A stretch of DNA of 64,000 bases from Galeruca laticollis (GCA_963921935.1 OY998180.1:47800231-47864230); one strand, 5' to 3'. Shown: positions 32,696 through 45,496, numbered from the stretch's first letter. A program made the numbers and translations. The notes: a model not told the origin generated them from the sequence alone.

Positions 32696-34240
32696 TGTAA
32701 TAAATTGACCTTTTTACAAATGTAATGAATGGTAAATTTGGAAACCGTTCTCACCAGTATAATAAATGGTATTTCCTATGTACTAAATTTGCGTTCGGTT
32801 ACCGCTGTCAGACGGTGTAGTGAATTCGTTTATTTCTTATATTTTGTTTTTCACTTCTTCCAAGATCGTTGCAGCGTGCTGTCACCAGTGCCTTGCGGCA
32901 CAAAAATTGTAGAACCAGGAATTCTCCCTGCGGGATTACCTCGAGGGAGGGGTTGTTCCAAGCTCGAGCGATCGAAGACGTCGTGGGGCCCCTTGGGCGT
33001 ATACAGTGTGCCAAGCCCGAGTTCGTAGTGCAGGTTTAGCCGGTCCGTCCTATTTGACGGGTATGGGGGTGGTGAGGATTGAGGTTATGGAGATAAATTG
33101 AAAGGTTAAAATATATACAAACATATATTACAAAGAGAAAAAAACTGTATCAAGTAAAAAATTCGGAAAAGAAAAAAATTAAGATAGGACTGTCTGTGAC
33201 CCCTAATATAATATAAATGTCTGCGCGCTATTATCAAAATTTTTAACCTAGGATCAACTATAATCTCTAGTAAAATGTAAAATCTCTAAAATAGGATTAA
33301 ATATAATCTTCAGTATAATGTAAAATCTCTACAATAGGATTTATTATAATCTCAAGTAAAATGGAAAATCTCTAAAATAGGATTAAATGTAATCTCCAGT
33401 ATGATGTAAAATCTCTACAATAGGATTAATTATAATCTCAAGTAAAATTTGAAAATCTCTAAAATAGGATTAAATATAATCTCCAGTATGATGTAAATAT
33501 CTCTGAAATAGGATTAATTATAATCTCAAGTAAAATTGGAAAATCTCTAAAATAGGATTAATTATAATCTCTAAAATGTAAATACCTCTACGCAATTCTC
33601 AAATAGTCAAGAAAAACAAAACATATACATATGCAGGAAAATGGTCCCTGAATATAGCTAAATAAGATGCCTCTACAATTTGGCCTTACCAGTAGATGAG
33701 GGGCGCTGATATATAAGAAACACTAGATATTACTGTAAATTACTATGGGGTCCCTTAACTGTCTAACTGTCTTGGGATACCCGGTTAAGTTAAAGGAGAA
33801 TATAATATCACCGTTCAATATCCAATATAAAATAATTGTACTTTAAAAACTTACGTTTTGAAATCCCACTAGTCACATAAATTTGCACACTATTACTGCT
33901 TGAGGGTGAGGGCCCGTCAATACTTCGACTTGCCTCACCAGGGGAGAGATACTTCCCCTCTCTCTTTCACTGACTCTCTTTGATTCCCCAATTTTTTCGA
34001 TATTTATTTCTAGAGTTCACCTTCAGTGAAGGTCCGTTTTCAATATCGTGTTTATTATTATGGTAAACAAAACCTGACCTAATCATAATCTGATATATTT
34101 TGTTAACCTTGTCTTTACACCGTTTGTTTATGTAATTTCTTTTATTTGAGGTCGTCAATTTAATAATTATTTTGAATTAACAAAGAAATTGTCTATATAG
34201 GGTGTTTTTAGAATTTGTGTCATATCTCGTGTTTATTACA
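32696..34240 (-). repeat. 5' LTR of the provirus
   Basis: Differs from the other LTR by only a handful of substitutions and an 8-bp duplication (ctgtctaactgtct near 33761), which indicates a recent insertion. The minisatellite is retained at about 33250-33590. Confidence 0.92.
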
Positions 34241-34244
34241 ATGG

Positions 34245-34917
34245 TATGGATTACTGGTCATTTGTATTAGTGTGCTGAATGTAGAACTGTATTGCTTACA
34301 GATCAGTCAAAATAAAGACTCTTCTTCCGATGGCTCCAAATTGAAGATTGGTACCAGATGTTCATACTCAGAGGTGGTACACTTGTTTTAATTGACATAC
34401 AGTTTTACATCGACTAATTTGTCAGAATTTTTTCTTAATAATGCTCAACCTCAGCATGCAGAATTTCCGATAACGCTGTGGAATTATTTATCCATTTTAA
34501 TGTGCATATAACAGTTTCTATAATTTTCATTTAAGAAATACTCGCGATAGGAGTTTTATGTGAAATTCAGAAAATATAAATTCCTATTTTTGATATATTT
34601 GATTTACTTACTCCCATATAAAAAAAATTGTTAACATTGTTTTGGCCAGGTCTTGTTAATTTCATAATTTCATTATTAACGGCTTTAGCGTGGTTGAGAA
34701 ATAAGTTATATTTTTGTAAACATTCATTTTAAAAAGTAATCAGGCCCAGGGAGGTTTAATAACTGCAGTAAATAAAAAATGTATGTATAATTTGACCAAA
34801 AACTATTTCGAAGTCGTGTATACAATAATAAAATTTCATCCAGGAAACTAATTCTGATATTATTTCTAATTATGAGAATGTTATTTTTTGTCATCTAATT
34901 TAAGTTTTTCCTTGTAG
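34245..34917. other. Probable kinesin 5' intron sequence
   Basis: AT-rich, no ORF. It ends with a pyrimidine tract and AG at 34916-34917 (ttccttgtag), a good splice acceptor 7 bases before the kinesin ATG, so a non-coding 5' exon should lie further left. Confidence 0.55.
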
Positions 34918-35294
34918 GCACAAAATGGACAATAAGTCTAAACTACCCAAGCCGTCTAAACTTAAACAGCCTCTTCCAGTTCCCCTGACAGATATTAAAC
35001 AGAATTATAGGCCTGTTATATCTAGAGAGAGACCTCAAATTGCCCCTCCAAAATTATCCCGGAGGTCTAAATCAATGGCAAATTTAAAATTGAATATGCC
35101 ACCTCCATCGACTTCCACAATAAGATCAGGAGTAAAAAGACCTGCCACTACTAAATCTGACAATGAGATAAAACCCAAGGTAGTTAAACAACAGAAAGTT
35201 CCAGATTGGGATTACAAAACACGATTCCAGCTTTTAACTGAGAAACATAAAACATTACAGGAAGCTCATACGAAACTGAAGGCAGACTGTGCTG
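34918..35294 (+). CDS. ncd: Kinesin-14 (Ncd/KIFC1), first coding exon
   Basis: Minus-end-directed C-terminal kinesin motor used in meiotic and mitotic spindle assembly. The ATG at 34925 opens a basic, proline-rich tail (SKLPKPSKLKQPLP) of the kind that starts Ncd and that in this family binds microtubules without ATP. From about residue 95 the sequence (WDYKTRFQLLTEKHKTLQEAH) begins the coiled-coil stalk. The exon ends in phase 1 before GTAAAG at 35295; reading on would give a spurious tail to 35425. It joins in frame to the exon at 35819. The gene is on the opposite strand to most of the LINEs within its large intron. Identification rests on tail, stalk and motor exons read together. Confidence 0.85.
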
Positions 35295-35818
35295 GTAAAG
35301 TATTACCTAAAATTAACCATATGTCATCATTCACTGATACTGTATTTGAATCTGTTTTGCAAGTAGTATATACAGCTGCATATATTTTTAACAGTAGCAA
35401 ATATAAAATTTACTCTCAAAATTAAAGAAAAGTTTCAATTAATGAATTAGTTTTGATAGATGATGAAATACTGTATTTGAAAATTTAGTTAAGTTAAAGG
35501 AAACTAAACCATACAATTCCTTATAATCCAAGTCATTTTAAATGATACATTATACACAAAGTCATTTATTTTTGGCCAATTTAAACTTTACCTGCATATA
35601 TATTTATAGTCGTTATTTTTTGGTTGATTTATTGTGTAAAGTAAACATGGAAAAAATTATTATGATACAAATAAATTTTCCATGCATGTAACAGTTATAT
35701 GGTCACAAAATGTTTTTATATTTAATCATAAACTCATATGTGTAAGAGAAGATTGTCAATAGCCTTAGCCATAAAAAATACTGCCATTTACCAATGAGAA
35801 ACTATTGTTTATTTCTAG

Positions 35819-36154
35819 ATTCGGAAAAAATGAGAGACATTTTTGAATCGACAATATCTGAACATCTTCAAAGGATAGCGCAACTTGAAGAGGATGCAAA
35901 AAAATTAAAAAATAGTTATAATGAGCTTAACGCATGTAACATTAAGTTATTGGAAGAACTTGATGCAAGTAAACTTAAGTCAAAAGAAGAAATAACAAAA
36001 TTAACAGTACAAAATAACGTATTACAAATTTCTCTAGATAAGAAAAAAATTGAATATGATGAATTGGAGGAATTAGTAAATAAAATGAAAAATGACCACC
36101 TAATAAATGAAACATTACGACGAAAACTTCATAATACTATTCAAGACTTAAAAG
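35819..36154 (+). CDS. ncd: Kinesin-14 coiled-coil stalk exon
   Basis: Acceptor TTTATTTCTAG at 35808-35818 gives a 524-base intron and continues the frame as SEKMRDIFESTISEHLQRI. The 112 residues are heptad-rich and charged (QLEEDAKKLKNSYNELNACN; DELEELVNKMKNDHLINE), the dimerising stalk. It ends LRRKLHNTIQDLKG before the donor GTAATT at 36155. In kinesin-14 proteins this neck is followed directly by the motor start, which is exactly what the next exon encodes. Confidence 0.88.
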
Positions 36155-36251
36155 GTAATTATTGATTATATTTATATATATGTTGGGAAAGGTTTCCGCG
36201 GTTAGAGTTATGAACTAGGTTCACGGGTTGAACCGCGTTTGAAATTTGTAG

Positions 36252-36252
<1 letters not shown>

Positions 36253-36297
<45 letters not shown>

Positions 36298-36415
36298 ATG
36301 TAGGAATATCGCGTGATATGTTAACAACAACAACAAAGAGATTCATGGGTAATTCAAGTGGTTACCACTCTATTTCAGTAGCCCTTTATTTTGCGTGAAT
36401 TACCCATGAATTGAA
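36253..36415. repeat. (TA)n plus inverted fragment of the 62.7-kb satellite
   Basis: A TA run (36253-36294) is followed by a satellite fragment (gatgtaggaatatcgcgtga... to gggtaattc). The same segment then repeats in reverse orientation (accactctatttcagtagcc... to acccatgaa), creating a palindrome centred near 36360. Confidence 0.8.
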
Positions 36416-36700
36416 ATTTGAAATTTTTGAAATTTTTTTTTATTAAGTACCAAAATACACATCCAAAAAATACATTTTCTATTGCCACGGAAGAAAATTC
36501 TTGTGTGTGGCTCAAAAGATAACAAAATTAATGACTTACATATGTAATATATAATGCTATACTATTATAAAACAAAACCAAAAAACGTATTAAACTTTCT
36601 TAATATTTTAGAAATTTTCATAAATTTATGAATCTATGATTCCCCCCTAACGGCACTGGTCCAAAAAAGCAATGCAAGGTGAGAATAAGTTTTTTCCTGA

Positions 36701-38633
36701 TTAATGAGAAAAGATGTTATTAATTTGGTCATAGTTAAGTTTAATCCATTCAACAGAATGTTTCTTAAAAACATTAACACGTTCTAAATTTCTAATATTA
36801 GTATCGATAAAATTTATAAATATATGAATGTAATGTAAAAAGTATCTCCCCCCCAATCTAGACTTTGTACTAAAAGAATAGGCATTATCGTTACTAAAAT
36901 TTCTTGTGAAATAATTATGAGGTAATGCATTAGTGAAAATTTTTTTCATATACCAATTCATTAAAAGTGTCTTTACATATATCTGTCTAATATTTAAGAA
37001 CGAACTAATTTGAAACAAATCTTTTGTAGGAAAATCGAATGGTTTTTTATACATGATTTTAATTATTTTTCTATGAAGAATATCCAGCGGCTTTAGAGTA
37101 GTATCAAAGACACCACCCCAACCGAGACAATCATACCCTAGAATAGAATTTACAAGTCCATAATAGATAATTTTTAAGGAATGTATATCTGTAATATTTG
37201 CTAATTTTTTAAAAACATATTAAATATCTTAATTTTTTGCACATGTTATCAATTTGGTAAGACCAACTTAAAAAGGAATCTATTATTATCCCAAGATATT
37301 TAGCCTTATTTTGTAAAAGTAAAGTATTAGAGTTACACGTGCATGTAGAAGTATTCGTAGAAGATGCATAGCAGTCACAACTGAAATGTGTAATAATTTT
37401 GTTATATGAAGGTAAACTTTTTTTACGTTTGGCAAAAGGGATTATTACTGTTTTTGCTTCATTAAGAAGTAGACCATTAATGTTCATCCATTTCTTAGCT
37501 AAGTAAAGTCCAAATGATACTTTATTCCTAAGTGTATCCCAATTATTATCGTCAAAAACCAAAACCGTATCATCGGCGTAAGCCGTAATCTTGCCAATAT
37601 TTTTCAGGCTAAGAAAGTCATTGATGTAGCACAAAAAAAGAAGCGGCCCCAGGACTGTACCTTGGGGCACTCCTCTTTTAACAGTCATTTCTTCGCTAAT
37701 AATATCTTTGATTTTTTCTGCTTGTTCCCTATTTGTTAAATAACTTTTTAATAGTTTTAAAGCATTACCCCTAATACCAAATTGTTTGTCTAGCTTCTCT
37801 AATAAACGCAAATGTGGAACCAAATCGAACGCTTTGGTTAAATCTAATAAGGCAGCAATAGTTGGAGTGCTACCATCAACTGCTTTATACAACTGACCCA
37901 CCACCTTCATGATTATTGCATCACTAGTAGACTTGCCCTCAATAAAACCGAACTGATTTGGACTTAACAAATTATGATCAATAAAATATCGAGTAAGACA
38001 TCTTTTAATAATTTTTTCGCATACTTTAGAAAGGCTAGTAGTTAAGGATATAGGACGATAATTATTTATATCAGTATTTGTACCTCCTTTATGAATAGGA
38101 ACAACATAGGCTTTTTTGAAAGCATTCGGGTAGACACCTGTCAGAAAAATATTATTGTAAATAAAAGTTAGAGGGTCTAAAAAATAACTTGAAAATTTTT
38201 TCAGTATAATGTTTGATATTTTACTTGGACCAGTTGAAGGAGAGTTCTTAAGAGAAGAGATTATTTGAGAGAGCTCCTCCGTATTAGTTTTATAAAGAAA
38301 AAATGATTGATCGCAAGTCGAGTTTATGTTAAAATTGCCTAATTTTAAATTTTTATTTGAAATATTATTTGACAGTTCATCACCGATATTTACAAAGAAG
38401 TTATTCATTTCGTTTGCAATGTCTTTAGTATCAGTAATAGTTTTGTTATTATTTATTATTTTATTTATGTCCAATTTTTTATTTTTATAAATATTAGAGG
38501 ATTCCATGGCCACTTTCCAGAGCATCTTGCTGTCATTTTTTCCCGACAAAATTTTATCTCTAAAGTAATTTTGTTTGCTAATTTTAATTAGATTATTTAA
38601 TTTATTTTTGTATAGTTTATAGTCTTTTAACAA
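36701..38633 (-). pseudogene. LINE reverse transcriptase with C-terminal domain
   Basis: RT core in 37209-38633: the motifs VVPIHKGGTNTDINNYRPIS, LLDLTKAFDLVPH, GVPQGTVLGPLLFLCYINDF and catalytic AYADDTVLVF are all present, followed by the thumb (KAKYLGIIID). A frame change near 37200 leads to 36701-37054, a C-terminal region of the Jockey/CR1 type (LFQISSFLNIRQIYVKTLLMN). The RT encoded here copied its own RNA at a nicked target. One shift and the nested insertion make it inactive. Confidence 0.85.
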
Positions 38634-38869
38634 ACAAAGATTTGTAAGATTTTTTTTTTATAATACGCATCAACCGCGTGGGGTCATTAGCGTCATTAAG
38701 GTTTACAAAAGAAGCAAGTTATACATAAAATAATGTCTATATGAGTCTCAGACCATCTATAGATTATTTGAGAAATATTTTTAAACTGTGCATATTACAT
38801 GATGATCCTAGTAAGTCTGCAAGTTCACCAGAAGGAAGTTGGGCCTGTTGTCGTTTCGCTGCTAATTGC

Positions 38870-39471
38870 GGACACTGAGTGAGTAAATGTTTCATGAAAG
38901 TAGTTCATTGCAGTAGTTGCATTTAGGTTTAGGTTCTTGACTGAAAAGATGACTGTGTGTTAGCCTAGTGTGGCCTAGGCGTAGTCGAGTCAGTAGGACT
39001 TGGTCTCGACGATTTTTAGGTAACGCAGACCAGGGCTTTATTGACTTTTTTTACTTCACTTAACTTGGATGTAGCACTTTTCCACCGATTTTCCCACGCA
39101 CTGTTTATTTTAGATCTTATTGTACATTTTATATCCGCACTCACTGATAGTCTAATAGTTTCGGTTGTGTCACTGTCTGCGGCTTCTTTGGCGTATTTAT
39201 CTGCTTCTTCATTACCATAAATTCCTATATGGGATGGTATCCATATGAAGATAACATTCTTATGGCTTTGTTCGGCAGAGTAGAGTTCTTGTTTTATTTT
39301 TGTCACAATGGGATGATCTGGATAAATGCATTGTAAGGCCTTAATTGCGCTGAGGGAATCCGAGAGAATGAGATGGTTATGTATGTCAGATGCATTTATG
39401 AGGATTAATGCTTCATATAGTGCATACAGTTCTGCTGAGTAGATTGAGCAGGTTGGTGGGAGCTTGAACAT
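38870..39471 (-). pseudogene. I-clade LINE ORF2: RNase H and Cys-His tail
   Basis: An RNase H1-like domain (YSAELYALYEALILIN, LSDSLSAIKAL, WIPSHIGIYGNEEADKYA) identifies the I group among LINEs. After a further shift near 39020 the conserved tail continues (RRDQVLLTRLRLGHTRLTHS, then a CNYC zinc-like motif) to about 38890. It ends in an early stop. Confidence 0.88.
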
Positions 39472-40868
39472 GTGGGTCGAAGTTGCGCTACCGCAGTTCC
39501 GACGTTATTAGAAGACTTTGAGGCATCAGTATAAACGTGGAAGTAATCAGGGAACTTTTCTAGTATGCTGTTTAGCATAGATCTAATAATGTAGTTTTCA
39601 TGATATTTATTATGGGAAGAAAGACTGGTGATGCAAGTTGGAGTTTTGATTTGCCAGGGTGGAATTGAACTAAGTTCATTGGGATTGCATTCTGGGAGTG
39701 AGTAGCTAAGTTTTGATAGGTAGTTTTTAATTCGGATATAGTAAGGTTTGGAGGTTCTTGGCTTTTGGAACAGGTTGGGGAAGTTTTTTGTGGTGCAATT
39801 TTGGCTGGTAGGATTGGAGAGATTTTGCCTTATTCTAGCTGCATACACTAGACTTAGGTACATTCTTCTGTCTTCTAGAGATGGTTCTCCAACTTCACAA
39901 TATAGGCTATCGACTGGTGTAGTGCGGAATGCCCCTGTTATTATGCGTAGGGCCGTGTTATGAATGCTGTTTATCCGGTTTAAGAGTGATTTAGTCGCTG
40001 TCGTATAGGCAATTGAACCGTAATCTAACTTGGACCTGATTAATGTACGATAAAGCGTGAGCAGAGTTTCTCGATCAGCACCCCAGTTTTTATTAGCCAA
40101 CATTTTTAAGAGGTTCAGTCGTTTTTGACATGTCAAGAGGAGATTGTTTATGTGGCATTTCCAGTTAAGAGATTCATCAAAAGTCATTCCTAAGAATGTA
40201 ACAGATGTTTCAGTTTGTAGAAGTTTTCCATACAAACGTAGATTTACGCGCTCTGGAGTTTTCTTTTTCGAAAAAATAATGAGTTTCGATTTCTCGGTTG
40301 AAAAGATGAAGCCTGTTCGTTCTGTCCAGTATTCTAAATGGGAGAGGAACTCTTGTGCGATTTTCTGACTGTTTTTAAGGTTCTTACTTTTGCAGTAAAC
40401 GACCAGGTCATCGGCATATAAGCGGGCTTTAAGTGGCGTTTTTAATCCTTGTAGAACATCGTTCATTGCTATTATGAATAAGGTCGGGCTACGTACAGAA
40501 CCTTGTGGAATGCCGTTTTTTTGAAATTTTAAGTCAGACATTGTGTTGTTTACTTTAACTTTAAACGATCTGTCTTGTAGGAAGTTTGTAATGAAGAATA
40601 GGCAATGTCCCTGTATATCCCAACTATGTAGCTGTTTAATAATATAGTTATGCCAGACGGTGTCGAATGCTTTAGTAATATCGAAGAATATCGTTAAGCA
40701 TTTACTTTTTAGTGCAAACGCTTCATTGATTTCGCTTTCAAGTTCAATGATATTATCTAACGTTGATCTTCCTGATCTATAGCCACTCTGTTCCGGTATT
40801 ATTAGTTTGCGTTTTTCCAGTGTCCATAGTAATCTTTTGTTAATCATCTTTTCTATTAATTTGCTCAT
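39405..40868 (-). pseudogene. I-clade LINE ORF2: reverse transcriptase
   Basis: RT palm motifs FFDITKAFDTVWH, GIPQGSVRSPTLFIIAMND and the catalytic LYADDLVVY are intact. They are followed by thumb (TFLGMTFDESLNW) and linker. A second frameshift near 39450 separates it from the RNase H domain. Confidence 0.9.
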
Positions 40869-42423
40869 GATACATGTGAGTGAAATAGGGCGGTAAGAGT
40901 GGGGATTTTGATTTTGGAGTTCGAGATTTATGTATGGGGATTATTAGCGACTCTCGCCAAGTTTTTGGGAATTTATGTTGTAACCAGATTATATTGAATA
41001 ATTGGAGTAGATGTTGATGAGCTCTTTCGGGAAAGTGCTTAAGGAAAATTATAGGAATGTGATCAGGTCCAGGAGAGGAATCTTTGAAGCTTGATAGTGC
41101 TTCGTGATATTCTGCCATGGTTAGAGGTAAATTTAGTGGATCATTTCTTTCCTCCCTAATATCAAAGTTGTTTTGATCTTGGAATTCTTTGTGAAAGTTA
41201 AGTGATGTGTTCTGGTTGATTTCTTTGGAACTCTGTTCGTAGATATTGGCGAGGGCATTTGCTATGTCATAGTTGTTATTTAAAGTGTGGCCTTCAACCT
41301 CGAGTTTGTTAATTTTATTATTGCCTTTTATGCCAGATATGCTTCTTACTTTTTTCCAAATTTCGGTCATTGGTGTATTTGAATTTAGTGATGATACGTA
41401 GTCAGCCCATGATTTGCGTTTCGCGTTTTTTATTGTATACCGGGATTTTGCGCGCAGTTTTAAAAATTCTACTTTGCATTGTACTGTTTTTAATCGTTTA
41501 TATTTATTAAAGGCGTTTTTGCTAGCTTCTATGGCGGTTTTGCATTCGTTGTTCCACCATGGCACAGCGCGTTTCTTATAATGATAGTTTATTTTTCTGA
41601 TTGACTTAGTTGCGGAATTTATGATCATACTTGTAAAGTGCTTTAGTGATTCGTCTATTTCAGAAGAAACTGTACAGTATTCGATTTTATCTTCAATTGA
41701 GGATGAGAAAACATCCCAAACTGCATTTTTTAGATTCCATGCGGGGGCGATGGGGCTGTCACTACTACAGTTGGAGTTATTATATATGATTGGATAATGA
41801 TCGCTATTGTATGTGTAGTCTAGTCTGTCCCAAGTTAGTAATGGTAGCAATGTAGGATCGCAGATCGAAAGATCAATACACGAAGAGTCTCCAGTTTGAA
41901 TGTTGAATCTAGTAGGTCTTTCATCATTCAAAATAACAAGGTTGTGCCGATCAGTTGTTTGTTCTACGATTTTACCCTTAGTGTTTAAAGAGGATGACCC
42001 CCAGTTGGAGTTATGTGCATTAAAGTCCCCTACGATGATTCTCGGTTGGGGTATCTGCTCTAGCAAATCATTAAAATCTTGTTTATTGAGTTGAAGTGCG
42101 GGTGGGAAATATATATTGCAGATGTGGATGTCGTTTGTATCGTGAATTTTGATAGCAATCGCTTCTAGATTTGATTGCAGAGGAATTTCCTGAGCTTCGA
42201 TGGTATTAAGTGTTAGAATTGCTACTCCGCCACTTGCTCTCTGAGAACTATTACGATGTTTGCAGAATTTCTGATATTGGCTTAAAGCTTGGACTTTGTC
42301 GTCTTTCAAGTTAGTTTCCTGGAGACATATTATTTCGGATTTATATTGGTCTAATATATGTTGTAGCTCCGGAAGTTTGTCAGTGAAACCATTTTGGTTC
42401 CACTGTAAAATTGAAGTGAACAT
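40840..42423 (-). pseudogene. I-clade LINE ORF2: endonuclease and RT N-terminus
   Basis: Starts at 42423 with ILQWNQNGF, the hallmark of I-element endonucleases. It continues with CLQETNLKDDK, IIVGDFNAHNSNWGS, CIDLSICDP and NSDHYPI, covering the full EEP domain. RT fingers begin with PGPDHIPIIFLKHFP. The frame shifts near 40910, just before the conserved YRPISLT block. Confidence 0.88.
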
Positions 42424-42437
42424 ATTGAACGGGAAAG

Positions 42438-43795
42438 TTAATAGCTGGATCGTTGTGAGGAATCACTATCTGGTTCTGAGGCCTCCGTGTCTGAGGTCAT
42501 TTGGAGATGTATTAAAAGCTTCTTTTTTAGTTTTGTACATCTAGTTTTTATGCATCTGTCTTTGAAATGTGGGTAAATATTTGTCAGCATGTGTATTAGA
42601 GCGGTGAAGTCTGTTGTGTAGTCTTTAACTATGCTTACGGGATCGGGGGATCCGTATACATTTTCAAGGAGGTCCGATATTTGATCGAAGTCCAGAACAA
42701 AAGGGGGGTTCTGTTCAGCGATAGTCTGTCTTACGGGTTCCATAAGTGCCGACGTGGAAGCTGCGTCTTTTTTCTTTTTTGAGGATTGTTTCGGTTGGCT
42801 TGCTAAAAGGATCTGTTTGCACTGTGTTCTCTTCGACATCAGGTTGCGGGGACGGTGTGGTGATTTCATCGAATGTACGTTTTGAGGCATTCTGAGATAC
42901 AGAAAATTCCGTAGATAAGTGTTTTTGGGATAGTTCAGGTTTTTTTATGTTATTGGGGGTGGATAATGGGTGTTGGGGGGGGGGGGATTGTGGTGAGAGT
43001 TTTTGGTTCGTTGTTATACTGCTGGGAATTCGCCTCGGCGCTAGCTGATTGTGGGTTGTTGAGAGGTGCTTCAGATTGTGCAGTAGGTGAGTGAGATGTA
43101 TTGGTTTGACTATTTGGTGTTACGGACTGTATTTGACAATTAGCTGCTAAGTGTCCTGATTTTTTACAAGAGTAACATATTAGAGAATCGTCTGAGAGAA
43201 ATATTCTATAGGAGGTGCTGTCGTGTGTTACTAGAATTGATTCAGGTAATGAATTTGTTGGTGGGCTTATGAATACTTGCCGTCTGAAACTATATATGTG
43301 GCTGTATTCAGGAAGATTTGAGCTTATTCTTAAAAATGACATCGAGGAAAGTGATTTGATGCCTAAATTATTTAACTCATTTATTATCAGATTATGAGGT
43401 ATTGTAGGGCTCACATTTGATTGTATAAGTCGAACTGTTGGTGTGACAAGTCTTCTGGCCTGTACAATTTCGCCATTTATTTTTATTTTTCCATCATGTT
43501 CGGTCATGAATTTATCGACTATTGTGGTACTGGTTAGGTATATACACATCCGGTTGTGAGATAATTTTGAAGAAAACAAAATATTTTTTGGTTGGATAAT
43601 TTCTCCAAGTGGGATTAAATAATCCTGAATTTTTTCATTATTACTTGCGGGAAAAATTATTGCTTGGTCTTTTTTTGGAAACTGTTGTTGAGTGATTGAG
43701 GAGAAGGTGTTTTGAGAACTTCTGTAGTCAGAAGTCTCGCCGGATATAATTTCCATAATTGTTGCTAGGTGCCTGAATGCGGGCCTGTATTCCAA
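42438..43795 (-). pseudogene. I-clade LINE ORF1 (Gag-like), frameshifted
   Basis: Nucleic-acid-binding ORF1 protein. The N-terminal frame (42950-43795) ends in a CCHC knuckle, CYSCKKSGHLAANC, then a serine/proline-rich linker. Frame is lost at a run of twelve G near 42976, and the C-terminal domain (DQISDLLENVYGSPDPVSIV, RCTKLKKKLLIHL) continues in 42438-42890. It ends 14 bases before ORF2, the spacing used for reinitiation in I elements. The homopolymer break suggests slippage or sequencing error rather than deep decay. Confidence 0.82.
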
Positions 43796-43967
43796 TTTAT
43801 ATTAATCATATATATTAATATAAAATGATACAGGTTAATTACAAATAAACGGGTTTTTTCACGAGTTTATGTGGTATTAGTCAAAATTGACTTACGTGTC
43901 CGATGGAGAAGCACTAATATTCACTATACTGTATGTAATTGAGTTTAACTTTGATCAATAAACACTG

Positions 43968-44904
43968 TTAAATTTGAAAAATATAGGAGCTGACACAAAT
44001 ACTGTTTACACATTCGTTGTCAGAACCGAACCGATTTGTAAGAGTTTGTTTATACATATAATTTTTTACATGAATAGAATTAACAAGTGCTCGCGTTATC
44101 CATGGTTTTCTAATAATATATTTAGGTATAATAGTGTTTGTAGATTTAACAATAGCATTTTCAACTTTTTGTGTGAAGTATTTAACCATATTGTTAACGT
44201 CCAAAAGAGTATAAAGAGGATCCCAATTAATATTCTCTAGTTCGTTTATAAATTGACTCTCATCTAATTTTTTTATGTAGCTACTCTCGTCTATATTATC
44301 ATTAGTCAAAGGCAAACTTTTCTCAAAGTGTAAATTACAAAAAAAAGGTAAACTATCAGTGATACTATAATCCAAAACAGCGGCTTCTATTTTTAAGTTA
44401 CTTCTATTGTATATAAAGCAATGATCAATGCAAGTGCCTGTATTATTAAAATGACCTCTCCTAGTGATGCAATTTATATAAGATCTAAAACCGTGCGTGT
44501 ATAAAGTATTTAGATACTCATTTTTAATTCTTCTATTGTTGGCACAATTTAATATATTAATATTTGTATCTCCTAAGAATACTTCCACATCACTTTTCTT
44601 CACATTTTGGAGATACTCATTTAAATTTTCAATAAAATTCATCAGCATTTATATCGTGTGACCTATATTGACAGGACACAGAAAAATTAACATTATTAAA
44701 TTTAAATTTAAGATTCATAGTATTTAATAAACCGCAAGTAGTATAACTTATGGACTCGCAAAGCTCTGACCTTATATAGCACACCACTCCGTCACATTTA
44801 TTTGGCGAATTGTTACTACTAAAATACATATTGTAGCCTTTTATGTTAAAAAGTTTTAAAATTTTTTGATTAATCTCATTCCAGCTTTCTGAACATACTA
44901 TCAA
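43968..44904 (-). pseudogene. LINE apurinic-type endonuclease fragment
   Basis: Two frames (44629-44904 and 43968-44648) carry the EEP endonuclease: CSESWNEINQK near the start, VEVFLGDTNINILN (the GD-N motif), CIDHCFIYNR and the closing region. A frameshift near 44640 separates them. The genuine part ends at 44044; the remaining residues to 43968 are read through the insertion junction. The N-terminal ~60 residues of the endonuclease are missing. Confidence 0.75.
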
Positions 44905-44950
44905 ATGGAATTCCTCCTTAAAGGAATTATAGTCCGTTTTTAAAAGGCAT

Positions 44951-45496
44951 GGAGTAATAAAAGCTCATTAGGTATGCAAAACCGATACAGGGTGTATAAT
45001 AAAATATCTCCGAAGTTTATCTAATTTTGTACTAAAATTTCTCATTTGTTACGAATTTCAGGTAGACACCCCGTAACTCTGTATTCGGTTGGGTCGCCTA
45101 TTGTATTGAAAGGGTCGCTCTATTGTATTTGAATGAACAAATAAACAATTTAATCCTCAGAGGCGTGCAATCAGGACAAAACAAACTTTGTATATGAATA
45201 TGAAGGCACTATGAAATTATAATTATGAAAACTATTCAAAAGAGTTCACAATATCGATTCAATAAAAACACATTTTTTTGTGTTCCTATGAATAAACAAT
45301 AAACATAAAATATTATATAAAAAATAGCAATTTTTTTTGCAGTAGGTATCAACTTTACTACTAATATACCGTTTACAATAGGAGAGGAAAAAAGAAAAAT
45401 GCAGGAATAAAGTACGAATTAATGTAATATTTATAAAAAAAAAGTCTTAACAAATAATAGTAATAACTAACACAAAAACTAGTCTATATATCAGAA
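44951..45496. other. Unassigned stretch
   Basis: Contains cagggtgtataataaaat (about 44989), which resembles a transposon terminus, but I could not find a matching opposite end. No ORF of note. Confidence 0.4.

Larger units (their letters stand above)
22804..34240 (-). mobile_element. Ty3/gypsy retrovirus-like provirus with env remnant
   Basis: Two nearly identical LTRs (22804-24340 and 32696-34240), each with TGTAATAA/TTATTACA ends, enclose gag, protease, RT, RNase H, integrase and an env fragment on the minus strand. The 4-bp target duplication ATGG is present at 22800-22803 and 34241-34244. Total length is 11.4 kb. Confidence 0.95.
38650..44032 (-). mobile_element. Full-length I-clade LINE with 11-bp target duplication
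   Basis: The element is flanked by gatttgtaaga at 38639-38649 and 44033-44043. At its 3' end (left on the + strand) it finishes in a run of A (T on +). Its length of 5.4 kb, two ORFs with a 14-bp gap, and the EN-RT-RNase H order are characteristic of the I clade. A 237-base 5' UTR precedes ORF1. Confidence 0.92.
36650..44950 (-). mobile_element. Non-LTR retrotransposon (Jockey/CR1-like), split by an I-clade LINE
   Basis: Endonuclease coding lies at 44044-44950 and reverse transcriptase plus C-terminal domain at 36701-38638, both minus. Between them is a 5.4-kb insertion with target duplication; removing it brings endonuclease and RT linkers together. The 5' end is truncated near 44950. Confidence 0.8.

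Noticed and set aside
35295..35425. Read-through tail of the first kinesin ORF
   Set aside because: The residues after the GTAAAG donor lose coiled-coil character, and splicing to 35819 restores it.
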